The notes beneath the pieces were generated by a model. The model ran no database searches and was not told the DNA's origin. It saw nothing but the letters and a program-made list of their open reading frames with translations. A DNA stretch of 14,302 nucleotides, from positions 1 through 14,302 of the forward strand of contig JAEWSN010000121.1 of the NCBI GenBank assembly GCA_023459915.1. The letters run 5' to 3'. Made by a program: the position numbers and the translations under genes. Positions within the stretch are counted from its first letter, which is position 1. Every line of letters begins with the position of its first letter. Shown piece by piece: positions 1 to 5,682 of this stretch. This stretch comes from Bacillota bacterium. GTDB taxonomy: Bacteria; Bacillota; Clostridia; DSM-8532.

Positions 1-95
1 TTCGCGTCATAGGCGGAGGCCTTTTGAATGAGGCGGGCCGCCATCTTGGATTCGAGACCGGACTTGCTGCTGATGGTGACTTCCTTGGATACCAT
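1..95 (-). CDS. HPr-like phosphocarrier-family protein lacking His15 (N-terminal part)
   Basis: Only the first 31 codons are in the window; the gene runs off the left edge. The N-terminus reads MVSKEVTISSKSGLESKMAA, followed by RLIQKASAYDA. This aligns with the HPr fold start; Bacillus HPr has SGIHARPA followed by LVQTASKYDA. In true HPr proteins His15 in the HARPA motif accepts phosphate from PEP via enzyme I of the sugar phosphotransferase system. Here His15 is Glu, Arg17 is Lys and Pro18 is Met, so PEP-dependent phosphotransfer should not be possible. This resembles Bacillus Crh, which has Gln15 and acts only as a regulator through Ser46. The Ser46 region lies outside the window, so a Crh-like role is inference. 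The ATG at 93-95 is preceded by an AGGGGG-type ribosome binding site, and a perfect TATAAT lies upstream at 138-143. Confidence 0.7.
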   Translation of the reverse strand, partial: MVSKEVTISSKSGLESKMAARLIQKASAYDA

Positions 96-137
96 GTTGC
101 ATTCCCCCTGCTTGTTGACACATTGACGTACCACATG

Positions 138-166
138 ATTATACAACAGGAAGGCAGGCAATGCAA
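138..166 (-). promoter_or_regulatory. Putative sigma-A promoter of the HPr-like gene
   Basis: On the minus strand there is a perfect -10 TATAAT (138-143). A weak -35 TTGCAT (161-166) lies upstream with a 17-nt spacer. Transcription would start near 130, giving a leader of about 35 nt before the ATG at 95. The -10 is strong and the -35 matches only its first three bases. Confidence 0.5.
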
Positions 167-205
167 AGCGATGTTTTTGCGCGACGCGGGTTTGGCGGGC
201 GCCTG

Positions 206-445
206 TCAGTGGGAGGTTTCCAGCCGGCGAATCCGGGCCATGACGGTTTCGGACATCCCCACCTTGCGTCCGGCGCCCTGCCGCTCCGCGCGCCGCACCA
301 TCCGCCGGAGCACAGGCCAGCCGGCCAAATCCGCCCGGCACGCGGGACAGCCCATCGCGTGCAGCCGCAGCTGCATCAGCCGCGACGGGGACAACCGCCC
401 CTCGACATACTCCATATAATCACGCTCACAGACACATTGCGTCAT
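206..445 (-). CDS. Small zinc-binding anti-sigma factor-like protein
   Basis: This 79-residue protein has an H-x3-C-x2-C motif (His29, Cys33, Cys36) and N-terminal Cys4 and Cys6. That is the arrangement of zinc-binding anti-sigma (ZAS, zf-HC2) domains, which bind and inhibit ECF sigma factors. No membrane segment follows, so the protein would be soluble in the cytoplasm, like the redox-sensing RsrA class and unlike membrane-anchored RseA types. The last 35 residues are rich in Arg. It starts at an ATG (443-445) with a GGGAGGA ribosome binding site and lies 75 bp downstream of the ECF sigma gene on the same strand, the usual sigma/anti-sigma order. Direct binding to the neighbouring sigma factor and any redox sensing are inferred. 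The fold is recognised from the motif and context only. Confidence 0.68.
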   Translation of the reverse strand: MTQCVCERDYMEYVEGRLSPSRLMQLRLHAMGCPACRADLAGWPVLRRMVRRAERQGAGRKVGMSETVMARIRRLETSH

Positions 446-520
446 GCGTTTCCGTCCTCCCGGTTCCCTTTTGTAACCAGGGTACGCATGGCAATGGACA
501 ATTGTCTGTGGGACGGCGCA

Positions 521-1084
521 CTAAACGGCCATGTTTTCAATCCTTGTCCGCAGCATGCGACGCGCACGGAAAATCCGGTTCTTCACCATGCTCATCGGAA
601 TGTCGAGCAGTTGCGCAATCTCCTCGTACTTCATCCCCTTGGCATGATAGAGCATCAGGGGTTCGCGGTACATGTCCTCGAGCGAGGACACATGGGCCTG
701 CAGCATGCGGGCCTGCTCCCGGTCAAGGGTCAGCTCTTCCGGAGAGGGGCCGGGATCGCGCATCCACTCGGCCTCCTCCATGCTCGCGGTCTCCCGCTGA
801 CGCCTGTGCACGTCGGTACAGGTGTTCTGGCAAATGCGGGAAATCCAGGTGGAAAAGCGATACTGGGGATTGTAGGCCCCGAGATGCAAGTACGCCTTGA
901 TGAAAGTGTCCTGCGTGGCGTCCTCGGCCAGCGCGCGGTCCCGAAGGCTGCGCAGGGCGATGGAAAACACCAGCCGCTCGTACTGCTTGACCAGCAGGGC
1001 GTATTGCTCACGATCTCCGGCAAGAATGTCGGAGATGATGTCTGTTTCTGTCCTCACAGTCGTTTTTTCCATGACGTTCATCAC
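521..1084 (-). CDS. ECF-family RNA polymerase sigma factor
   Basis: The protein has 187 residues, typical for extracytoplasmic-function (group 4) sigma-70 factors. Region 2 (about residues 24-95) contains DATQDTFIKAYLHL and FSTWISRICQNTCTDVHRR, for core binding and -10 recognition. Region 4 (about 128-182) contains YEEIAQLLDIPMSMVKNRIFRARRMLR in two adjacent stretches, a helix-turn-helix for -35 recognition. The two are joined by an acidic linker, and no other domain is present. The start is either GTG (1082-1084) or the adjacent ATG (1079-1081); both are served by the AAGGGGA stretch at 1091-1098. The downstream zinc-binding protein is probably its anti-sigma factor. I could not find a convincing ECF-type autoregulated promoter; GGAACC occurs on this strand near 1195-1200 but without a clear -10 partner. 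The target genes cannot be read from the sequence. Confidence 0.9.
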   Translation of the reverse strand: MMNVMEKTTVRTETDIISDILAGDREQYALLVKQYERLVFSIALRSLRDRALAEDATQDTFIKAYLHLGAYNPQYRFSTWISRICQNTCTDVHRRQRETASMEEAEWMRDPGPSPEELTLDREQARMLQAHVSSLEDMYREPLMLYHAKGMKYEEIAQLLDIPMSMVKNRIFRARRMLRTRIENMAV

Positions 1085-1182
1085 TCACAGTCCCCTTTCC
1101 GTCTTCGATACCGAGTCTATCGCCGAACTTTGAGAGGGCTGTGTGAAAGACATTAGAAAAAGATTAACCTTCCCTGTGAGTC

Positions 1183-1225
1183 TGATATAGAATGGTTCCA
1201 TGATGCCGGCGCAAACCAGGCATCG
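1183..1225 (+). promoter_or_regulatory. Weak candidate promoter and leader hairpin before the DUF192 gene
   Basis: In the 183-bp divergent gap, a TGATATAGA stretch (1183-1191) could be an extended -10 on the plus strand, but no good -35 is visible. The predicted leader contains a 6-bp inverted repeat, GATGCC (1202-1207) with GGCATC (1219-1224). This is a tentative call, and the sigma factor promoter on the other strand was not resolved. Confidence 0.25.
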
Positions 1226-1267
1226 GGCGTGATGACACCCCATTGGAGAATCACGGGAGGAGGACCC

Positions 1268-1666
1268 ATGGCTCACAAGGATGACGCCCCGCTGTCCGAG
1301 CTGCTTCACGGCAGCGATCCGCTTGTCTTGCTGGTGCCCGGGCAGGCGCCCTTTTCCATCCGTCGCGCCGGCACCTTCTGGTCGCGTTTTGCCGGCCTGA
1401 TGGGGCGCCGCGAGGGGGATTGGGGCCTGTGGATTTCTCCCTGCGACGCCATTCACATGATGTTCATGCGTTTCGCGCTGGACGTGGTGTTTCTGGATCG
1501 CCGGGGCACCATTGTCTCCATCCGGACCGGCGTGAAGCCCTGGGGCATGGCCTTTGGCGGAAAAGGCGCCCACTCGGTGATCGAGCTGCCGGCGTCCCGC
1601 AACCTCACCCGGGGTCTGACCCCGGGGATGCGGGTACCGCTGGCAGTGGCGGAGCCCTCCGCGTGA
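1268..1666 (+). CDS. DUF192 family protein
   Basis: This 132-residue protein covers a complete DUF192 (COG1430) domain. Landmarks in order are GTFWSRFAGLMGR (about residues 35-47), PCDAIHMMFMRFALDVVFLD (58-77), VKPW (89-92) and SVIELPA (103-109). DUF192 proteins are small beta-rich proteins with no settled biochemical role. Many are secreted, but this one has no signal peptide, so it should be cytoplasmic. The ATG at 1268 is chosen over one at 1229 because GGGAGGAGG sits directly before it and the conserved domain begins after it. The gene is monocistronic: it diverges from the sigma factor and is followed by a terminator at 1745-1776. Confidence 0.82.
   Translation: MAHKDDAPLSELLHGSDPLVLLVPGQAPFSIRRAGTFWSRFAGLMGRREGDWGLWISPCDAIHMMFMRFALDVVFLDRRGTIVSIRTGVKPWGMAFGGKGAHSVIELPASRNLTRGLTPGMRVPLAVAEPSA
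1608..1626. repeat. 19-bp GC palindrome inside the DUF192 gene
   Basis: The arms CCCGGGGTC (1608-1616) and GACCCCGGG (1618-1626) are perfectly complementary around one central T. The core 14-mer CGGGGTCTGACCCC recurs at 8926-8939, between glnA and the ANTAR gene. Here it lies in the coding sequence and encodes RGLTPG. Confidence 0.5.
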
Positions 1667-1685
1667 ATGGCACCCTCCGCGTGAA
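1655..1685. repeat. 18-bp-period tandem duplication at the DUF192 stop codon
   Basis: CCCTCCGCGTGAA occurs at 1655-1667 and again at 1673-1685, exactly 18 bp apart. The stop codon (1664-1666) is therefore repeated in frame (1682-1684). It looks like a small local duplication with no clear function. Confidence 0.6.
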
Positions 1686-1744
1686 CGCCCCCCCAGAAAA
1701 TGGCTCCAAACGTTCAAACACCGATATCTCCCCGGACGCGACAA

Positions 1745-1776
1745 GGGAGCCCACAATGGGCTCCCTCACACTTTTT
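1745..1776 (+). terminator. Intrinsic terminator after the DUF192 gene
   Basis: GGGAGCCC (1745-1752) and GGGCTCCC (1758-1765) form an 8-bp stem around an ACAAT loop; A1744-T1766 can add a ninth pair. A five-T run at 1772-1776 follows. The T run starts six bases after the stem, so termination may be imperfect. It sits between the convergent DUF192 and rnfB genes. The minus strand has no T run after the stem, so it mainly serves plus-strand transcripts. Confidence 0.65.
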
Positions 1777-1847
1777 CAGCCGGTACGCACACAAACCACG
1801 CTGGTCCGTCACGACGTCACCGCCAACCGGATGGATTTTCAGTGACC

Positions 1848-2663
1848 TTACGCGCCCTTGTCGCGCAACCGGCCGCCCTGCACCGCCAGGATGGTGTGCT
1901 GCGGGCAGACTTCGGCGCATTTGCCGCAGTCGATGCACAGGGCGGGGTCGATGACCGCCAGGCTGTTTTCCATCTTGATGGCATTGACCGGACAGTTCCG
2001 GACACACAGGCCGCACGCGATGCAGGCGGTTTTGCAATTCTTGCGGGACACCGCGCCGCGCTCGTGGTTGGAGCACAGCACCGTGTGCTCGGTGTTGACC
2101 GGCAGCATCTTGATGATGCCCTTGGGACATTCCGCCACACAGGCGCCGCAGCCCGTGCATTTGTCGGGCAGGATGCGCGCCAGGCCATCCTTCACCTCGA
2201 TGGCGTCAAATTTGCAGACCCGCTGGCAGGAGCCCAGCCCCAGGCAGCCGAAGATGCAAGCGGACATGCCGCCGAGCAACGCCGCCGCCGACGCGCAATC
2301 CTGGATGCCTTCGTACTTGTATTTCTTGTCCACCGTTTTCCAGTCACCTTGGCACAACACCACGGCCTGGTTTCCCACGGTTTCCTCGGCTTCGATGCCC
2401 ATGATACCCCCGAGGGACACCACCAGCGGCGCGCCGCCGACCGGGCACAGGGTGATGCCGGCTTCTCCCGTGGCGATGGCCTCGGCGTAGCCGTCACAGC
2501 CAGAATAGCCGCAGGCACCGCAATTCGCGCCGGGCAGCGCCTCGCGCACCGTGTCGATGCGCGGATCACGGGCCACGTGAAAGACCTTGGACGCGATGGA
2601 CAGCCCGACGCCCAGCAACAATGCCAACCCCGCGATGACCGCGATTGGAATCAAGATTTCCAT
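1848..2663 (-). CDS. rnfB: Ion-translocating ferredoxin:NAD+ oxidoreductase subunit RnfB
   Basis: RnfB (271 residues) is the ferredoxin-facing iron-sulfur subunit of the Rnf complex, which couples electron flow from reduced ferredoxin to NAD+ with Na+ or H+ export. An N-terminal membrane helix (about 3-25) is followed by a cluster site at Cys48, Cys51, Cys56 and Cys73 in the NCGACGYSGCDGYA motif. Four more Cys quartets follow: 136/140/146/150, 169/172/175/179, 214/217/220/224 and 243/246/249/253. The last three are classic C-x2-C-x2-C-x3-C ferredoxin motifs. This multi-cluster, long form is typical of Clostridia. The start ATG (2661-2663) has a GGGAGGAG ribosome binding site. It is the last gene of the operon and, unlike the other subunits, is separated from its neighbour by a 143-bp gap filled with a tandem repeat. 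Confidence 0.96.
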   Translation of the reverse strand: MEILIPIAVIAGLALLLGVGLSIASKVFHVARDPRIDTVREALPGANCGACGYSGCDGYAEAIATGEAGITLCPVGGAPLVVSLGGIMGIEAEETVGNQAVVLCQGDWKTVDKKYKYEGIQDCASAAALLGGMSACIFGCLGLGSCQRVCKFDAIEVKDGLARILPDKCTGCGACVAECPKGIIKMLPVNTEHTVLCSNHERGAVSRKNCKTACIACGLCVRNCPVNAIKMENSLAVIDPALCIDCGKCAEVCPQHTILAVQGGRLRDKGA

Positions 2664-2713
2664 TTGAATGTCTCCTCCCGACGACCCAGGTCGTCCAGCC
2701 GTCGTACACCGGC

Positions 2714-2738
2714 AAAAATCGGCAACCCGCCGTTTTTT
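2714..2738. terminator. Bidirectional hairpin, distal repeat copy
   Basis: AAAAA, a T-T mismatch, CGGC (2720-2723), loop AACCC, GCCG (2729-2732), then a seven-T run. Read as rnf mRNA it is an A-tract, a CGGC/GCCG stem and a U-tract, so it resembles a weak terminator on both strands. The GC stem is only 4 bp, so an attenuating or mRNA-processing role before rnfB is inference. Confidence 0.35.
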
Positions 2739-2772
2739 TCAACACAAGTCTGCCCGGCAGCACCAGGCCGGC

Positions 2773-2797
2773 AAAAATCGGCAATCCGCCGTTTTTT
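2773..2797. terminator. Bidirectional hairpin, proximal repeat copy
   Basis: This is the same structure as at 2714-2738: CGGC (2779-2782), loop AATCC, GCCG (2788-2791), flanked by AAAAA (2773-2777) and a six-T run (2792-2797). It is the first structure transcribed after the rnfA stop codon and may reduce or process readthrough into rnfB. Confidence 0.35.
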
Positions 2798-2806
2798 CAA
2801 CACAAA

Positions 2807-3391
2807 TCAACCCGGCAGCACCAGGCCGGCAAATCCGAAGAACGCCACCGACACCAGCGCGCCGGCAATCAGGGAAATGGGCATGCCCTTGAAGGACTCC
2901 GGTATGTCACAGGTCTCGAGCTTTTCCCGGATGCCGGAAAACAGCAGCAGGGCCATGGTGAAGCCCAGGCCGGCGGAAAAGCCGAACAGCACCGCCTGCA
3001 AAAAGGTGTAGCCGCGCTCCACATTCAGCAGTGCGGAGCCCAGCACGGCGCAGTTTGTGGTGATCAGGGGAAGGAAGATGCCAAGCGACTTGTACAGCGG
3101 CGGCACCATCTTCTTGAGGAAGGTTTCCACAAACTGCACCAGCGCGGCAATCACCAGGATGAACGCGATGGTCTGCAGGTATTCAAGCCCGAACGGCTTG
3201 AGCAGCCAGGTGTTGACCGCCCAGGTGGCCGCGGAGGCCAGCACCATGACGAACACCACGGCACCGCTCATGCCCAGCGCGGTTTCACGCTTTTTTGAGA
3301 CCCCGAGGAACGGGCAGATACCCAGAAATTTCGACAGCACGAAGTTCTCGATGAACAGCGCGCCAATCATGATGGACAGCAGTTCCTTCAT
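2807..3391 (-). CDS. rnfA: Rnf complex membrane subunit RnfA
   Basis: RnfA (194 residues) is a polytopic membrane subunit, with about six hydrophobic helices. Together with RnfE it forms the pseudo-symmetric core of the Rnf complex. The conserved LGICPFLGVSKKRETALGM stretch carries Cys26, and the LPLITTNCAVLGSAL stretch carries Cys114. In Rnf and the related Nqr complex the equivalent cysteines of this subunit pair hold an intramembrane iron-sulfur cluster. The ATG overlaps the rnfE stop codon by 4 bp (ATGA), suggesting translational coupling. The C-terminus (FAGLVLPG) is duplicated in the DNA just downstream. The length is normal for the family. Confidence 0.96.
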   Translation of the reverse strand: MKELLSIMIGALFIENFVLSKFLGICPFLGVSKKRETALGMSGAVVFVMVLASAATWAVNTWLLKPFGLEYLQTIAFILVIAALVQFVETFLKKMVPPLYKSLGIFLPLITTNCAVLGSALLNVERGYTFLQAVLFGFSAGLGFTMALLLFSGIREKLETCDIPESFKGMPISLIAGALVSVAFFGFAGLVLPG

Positions 3392-4095
3392 GCCTTGCCT
3401 CCTTTGTCGCCACCACTCATGGCACAGCCCGCGCAGCCCTGGTCACATCCGCCACGGCAGTCGGCATTGGTCTTCTCCGGGACTGCCATGCGTCCGGTAC
3501 GGAGCACGGACAGCTTGTTCACTGCCGCAATCAGCACACCCATCACCAGAAAGCCGCCAGGTGGCAGAATCATGATGGCGGCGGGATCGAACAGATCAGC
3601 CGTCACGGTCAGTCCCATCCAGGTGCCGGCACCGATGAGCTCGCGCACCGAACCGATGATGAACAGCGCGCCGGTGAACCCCGCGCCCATGCCGATGGCA
3701 TCGATCACGGACAGCAGCGGGCCATTCTTGCTCGCAAACATTTCCGCGCGGGCCAGGATGATGCAGTTGACCACGATAAGCGGGATGAAAATGCCCAGCT
3801 GGCGGTTCAGGTCGGGCAAAAAGCCCGCCATCAGCAGCTGCACCACGGTGACAAAGCCCGCGATGATGGTGATGAACACGGGGATGCGGACTTTGTCGGG
3901 CACCCACTTGCGCACCAGCGAAATGACAAAATTGGAGCCGATGAGCACCACGGTGGCCGCCAGGCCCATTCCCAGGCCGTTCTTGGCCATGGTGGTGACC
4001 GCGAGCGAGGGGCACATGCCCAGCAGCAGCCGGATGATGGGGTTTTCCCGGATCAGGCCGGCGGTCAGGACTTCCTTCATGCGTTTGAGATCCAT
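3388..4095 (-). CDS. rnfE: Rnf complex membrane subunit RnfE with a Cys-rich C-terminal tail
   Basis: RnfE (235 residues) is the homologous partner of RnfA in the membrane core. Conserved motifs are RENPIIRLLLGMCPSLAVTT (Cys28) and PLIVVNCIILARAE (Cys111), matching the two cluster-binding cysteines of RnfA. VRELIGAGTW and ILPPGGF follow in the later helices. After about residue 200 the protein carries a hydrophilic tail with Cys213, Cys217, Cys221 and Cys224 in the context DCRGGCDQGCAGC. That spacing could bind a metal or cluster, but this is inference. The ATG (4093-4095) has GGAGGG nine bases upstream, inside the end of rnfG. The stop overlaps the rnfA start. Confidence 0.95.
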   Translation of the reverse strand: MDLKRMKEVLTAGLIRENPIIRLLLGMCPSLAVTTMAKNGLGMGLAATVVLIGSNFVISLVRKWVPDKVRIPVFITIIAGFVTVVQLLMAGFLPDLNRQLGIFIPLIVVNCIILARAEMFASKNGPLLSVIDAIGMGAGFTGALFIIGSVRELIGAGTWMGLTVTADLFDPAAIMILPPGGFLVMGVLIAAVNKLSVLRTGRMAVPEKTNADCRGGCDQGCAGCAMSGGDKGGKA

Positions 4096-4100
4096 GTGCC

Positions 4101-4742
4101 TCAGCCCTCCTTCTCAATGAGTGTCTGTGCCATCGCCAGCGCGTCCGCGATGCCCGCGGTGACCGCGCGGGAGGTGACCGTCGCGCCTGTCAGCGCCTGG
4201 ACATCGCCTTTTCGACCGGTTTGTGTCTTGACGACAGCCGGCGCGTCCGCCACGGACAATCCCGCATACTGGGACAGGAAATCGGGCTTGGACGCGTTGG
4301 TGCCAAGGCCCGGGGTCTCATTCATGGTCAGGATGGTCACACCGGTCACCGCGCCGTCGGGGCCAACGCCCACCAGCATGGAGATGGTGCCGCCATAGCC
4401 CTTGGGAGAAACGGCGACCGCGTATCCGGCCGGGCCGCCGGCGGAGCCCGGATAGACGGCCGTGACGGTGGAAGGTACGGCATACCCTTGCGTCGCAAGC
4501 GTCTGCGCGGTTTTCACCGGTTCGAACGTCTCCGCCGCCGGCAACACCCGGGACAGCGAGGCCGCGAGATCCGCCGCCTCACGCGCCTCGATGATGGGGC
4601 GGGTGATGCCGTACACCCAGGCCAGCAGGGCGGTGACAATCAAGCCAACCAGAAACAGGACCAGGGTGGGTTTCAAAATGTCCTGAAAAAACGAGGCGGA
4701 GGGTTTCGCCGTGCCGCCGGGAATTGTTTTTGCCTCAGTCAC
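4101..4742 (-). CDS. rnfG: Rnf complex FMN-binding subunit RnfG
   Basis: RnfG carries covalently bound FMN on the outer face of the membrane and relays electrons in the Rnf complex. A cytoplasmic N-terminus is followed by one membrane helix (about 24-46) and an FMN-binding domain. The flavinylation motif is LTGATVTS (184-191), with Thr188 the expected phosphoester attachment site. The Asp common three residues before the TGAT in many family members is Gln182 here. I place the start at GTG (4740-4742) because GGAGG lies eight bases upstream and it overlaps the rnfD end by 8 bp. An upstream TTG at 4757 is open in frame but lies in the middle of that ribosome binding site region. This gives 213 residues. 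Confidence 0.93.
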   Translation of the reverse strand: MTEAKTIPGGTAKPSASFFQDILKPTLVLFLVGLIVTALLAWVYGITRPIIEAREAADLAASLSRVLPAAETFEPVKTAQTLATQGYAVPSTVTAVYPGSAGGPAGYAVAVSPKGYGGTISMLVGVGPDGAVTGVTILTMNETPGLGTNASKPDFLSQYAGLSVADAPAVVKTQTGRKGDVQALTGATVTSRAVTAGIADALAMAQTLIEKEG

Positions 4743-5682
4743 GCCTGTCACCTCCAAACGATACGGGAACCGTGAGCCGGTCGAGCAAGGGGGTCATGAC
4801 ATTCATCAGAATGATGGCGAAGGAAACCCCTTCGGGCATGGTGGTGAACAGCCGGAAAATGGCGGTGAGCACCCCGCAGCCGATGGCGTAAATCCACTTT
4901 CCCTTTGTGGAGACCGGGCTGGTGGAATAGTCGGTGGCCATGAAGACAGCCCCGAGCAGCAGGCCGCCGGCCAGCACGTGGAACAGCGGATCGCCGGTGA
5001 AGGCACCGGCCGGGCCCAGAATCCAGGTCAGCAGGGCCGTGGTGCCCACAAACAGCACCGGAATTTCCCAAGAGATGATTTTGCGAAGCAGCAGCCAGGC
5101 AAATCCCAGCAGGATGGCCAGTCCGGAAGTTTCTCCAAGACAGCCGCCGATGCGTCCGAAGAACAGATCGGCATATCCGGGCAAATCTCCGGTTCCGGCC
5201 TTGAGCACGCCCAACGGGGTGGCGGTGGTCACCGCGTCCACGCCGGCGGGATTGACCCAGGCCGTCATGGCGCGGCCATAGGCGACCACCAGGATGGCGC
5301 GCGCGCCCAGCGCCGGGTTCATGAAGTTTTGACCGATGCCGCCGAACAGCTGCTTGATGACCACGATGGCGATGAAGGTGCCGACGATGGCCATCCAGAT
5401 CGGGATGGACGCGGTGAGGTTCAGCGCCAGCAGCAGGCCGGTGACGGCCGCGCTGAGATCGCCGATGGTGTCGGGACGGCGCATCAGCTTTCGGGAAGCC
5501 CATTCCCAGCCGACCGCCGAAACCACGCAGGCCACCACGACCAGCAGCGCCCGCAGTCCGAAGAACACCACCGATGCGACGGTGGCGGGCAACAGGGCGA
5601 TGAGCACATCCGCCATGATGCGGCGGGTGGTGGACCCTTCGCGGATATGGGGAGAGGCAGCTACCGTGAATTGTCCGCTCAT
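4735..5682 (-). CDS. rnfD: Rnf complex membrane flavin subunit RnfD
   Basis: RnfD (315 residues) is a multi-helix membrane protein that carries a covalent FMN and probably lines the ion path. It begins with MSGQFTVAASPHIREGSTTR, a typical RnfD/NqrB N-terminus. The conserved GGIGQNFMNPALGARAIL stretch (about 114-131) is followed by DAVTTATPLGVLK. There the S/T-x-A-T flavinylation motif points to Thr155 as the FMN acceptor. The ATG overlaps the rnfC stop codon (ATGA), with GGAGGTG upstream. The frame is open to 5901 beyond the true start, but that stretch only shadows rnfC. The gene overlaps rnfG by 8 bp. Confidence 0.95.
   Translation of the reverse strand: MSGQFTVAASPHIREGSTTRRIMADVLIALLPATVASVVFFGLRALLVVVACVVSAVGWEWASRKLMRRPDTIGDLSAAVTGLLLALNLTASIPIWMAIVGTFIAIVVIKQLFGGIGQNFMNPALGARAILVVAYGRAMTAWVNPAGVDAVTTATPLGVLKAGTGDLPGYADLFFGRIGGCLGETSGLAILLGFAWLLLRKIISWEIPVLFVGTTALLTWILGPAGAFTGDPLFHVLAGGLLLGAVFMATDYSTSPVSTKGKWIYAIGCGVLTAIFRLFTTMPEGVSFAIILMNVMTPLLDRLTVPVSFGGDRRD

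Larger units (their letters stand above)
2709..2825. repeat. Tandem duplication of the rnfA 3' end (58-59 bp unit, two copies)
   Basis: Copy 1 (2709-2767) and copy 2 (2768-2825) begin with CCGGCAAAAATCGGCAA and end with CCCGGCAGCACCAGG. They differ by four substitutions and one T in a T run. Copy 2 contains the real rnfA stop codon (2807-2809) and its last codons, encoding GLVLPG. Copy 1 repeats those codons downstream without the stop, so the unit duplicated the rnfA tail into the rnfA-rnfB gap. Confidence 0.85.

Noticed and set aside
453..497. 15-codon ORF (ATG near 488) ending in an ATGA overlap with the anti-sigma start
   Set aside because: It has no ribosome binding site of its own and no recognisable product, and is probably coincidence.
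1085..1756. 223-codon open frame on the minus strand
   Set aside because: It is antisense to the DUF192 gene, whose conserved motifs and ribosome binding site are clear.
1842..3011. 389-codon open frame on the plus strand
   Set aside because: It is antisense to rnfB and rnfA and has no recognisable domain. Both minus-strand genes are certain.
4743..4757. Longer rnfG start at TTG 4757
   Set aside because: The GGAGG ribosome binding site lies immediately inside that extension and serves the GTG at 4742.
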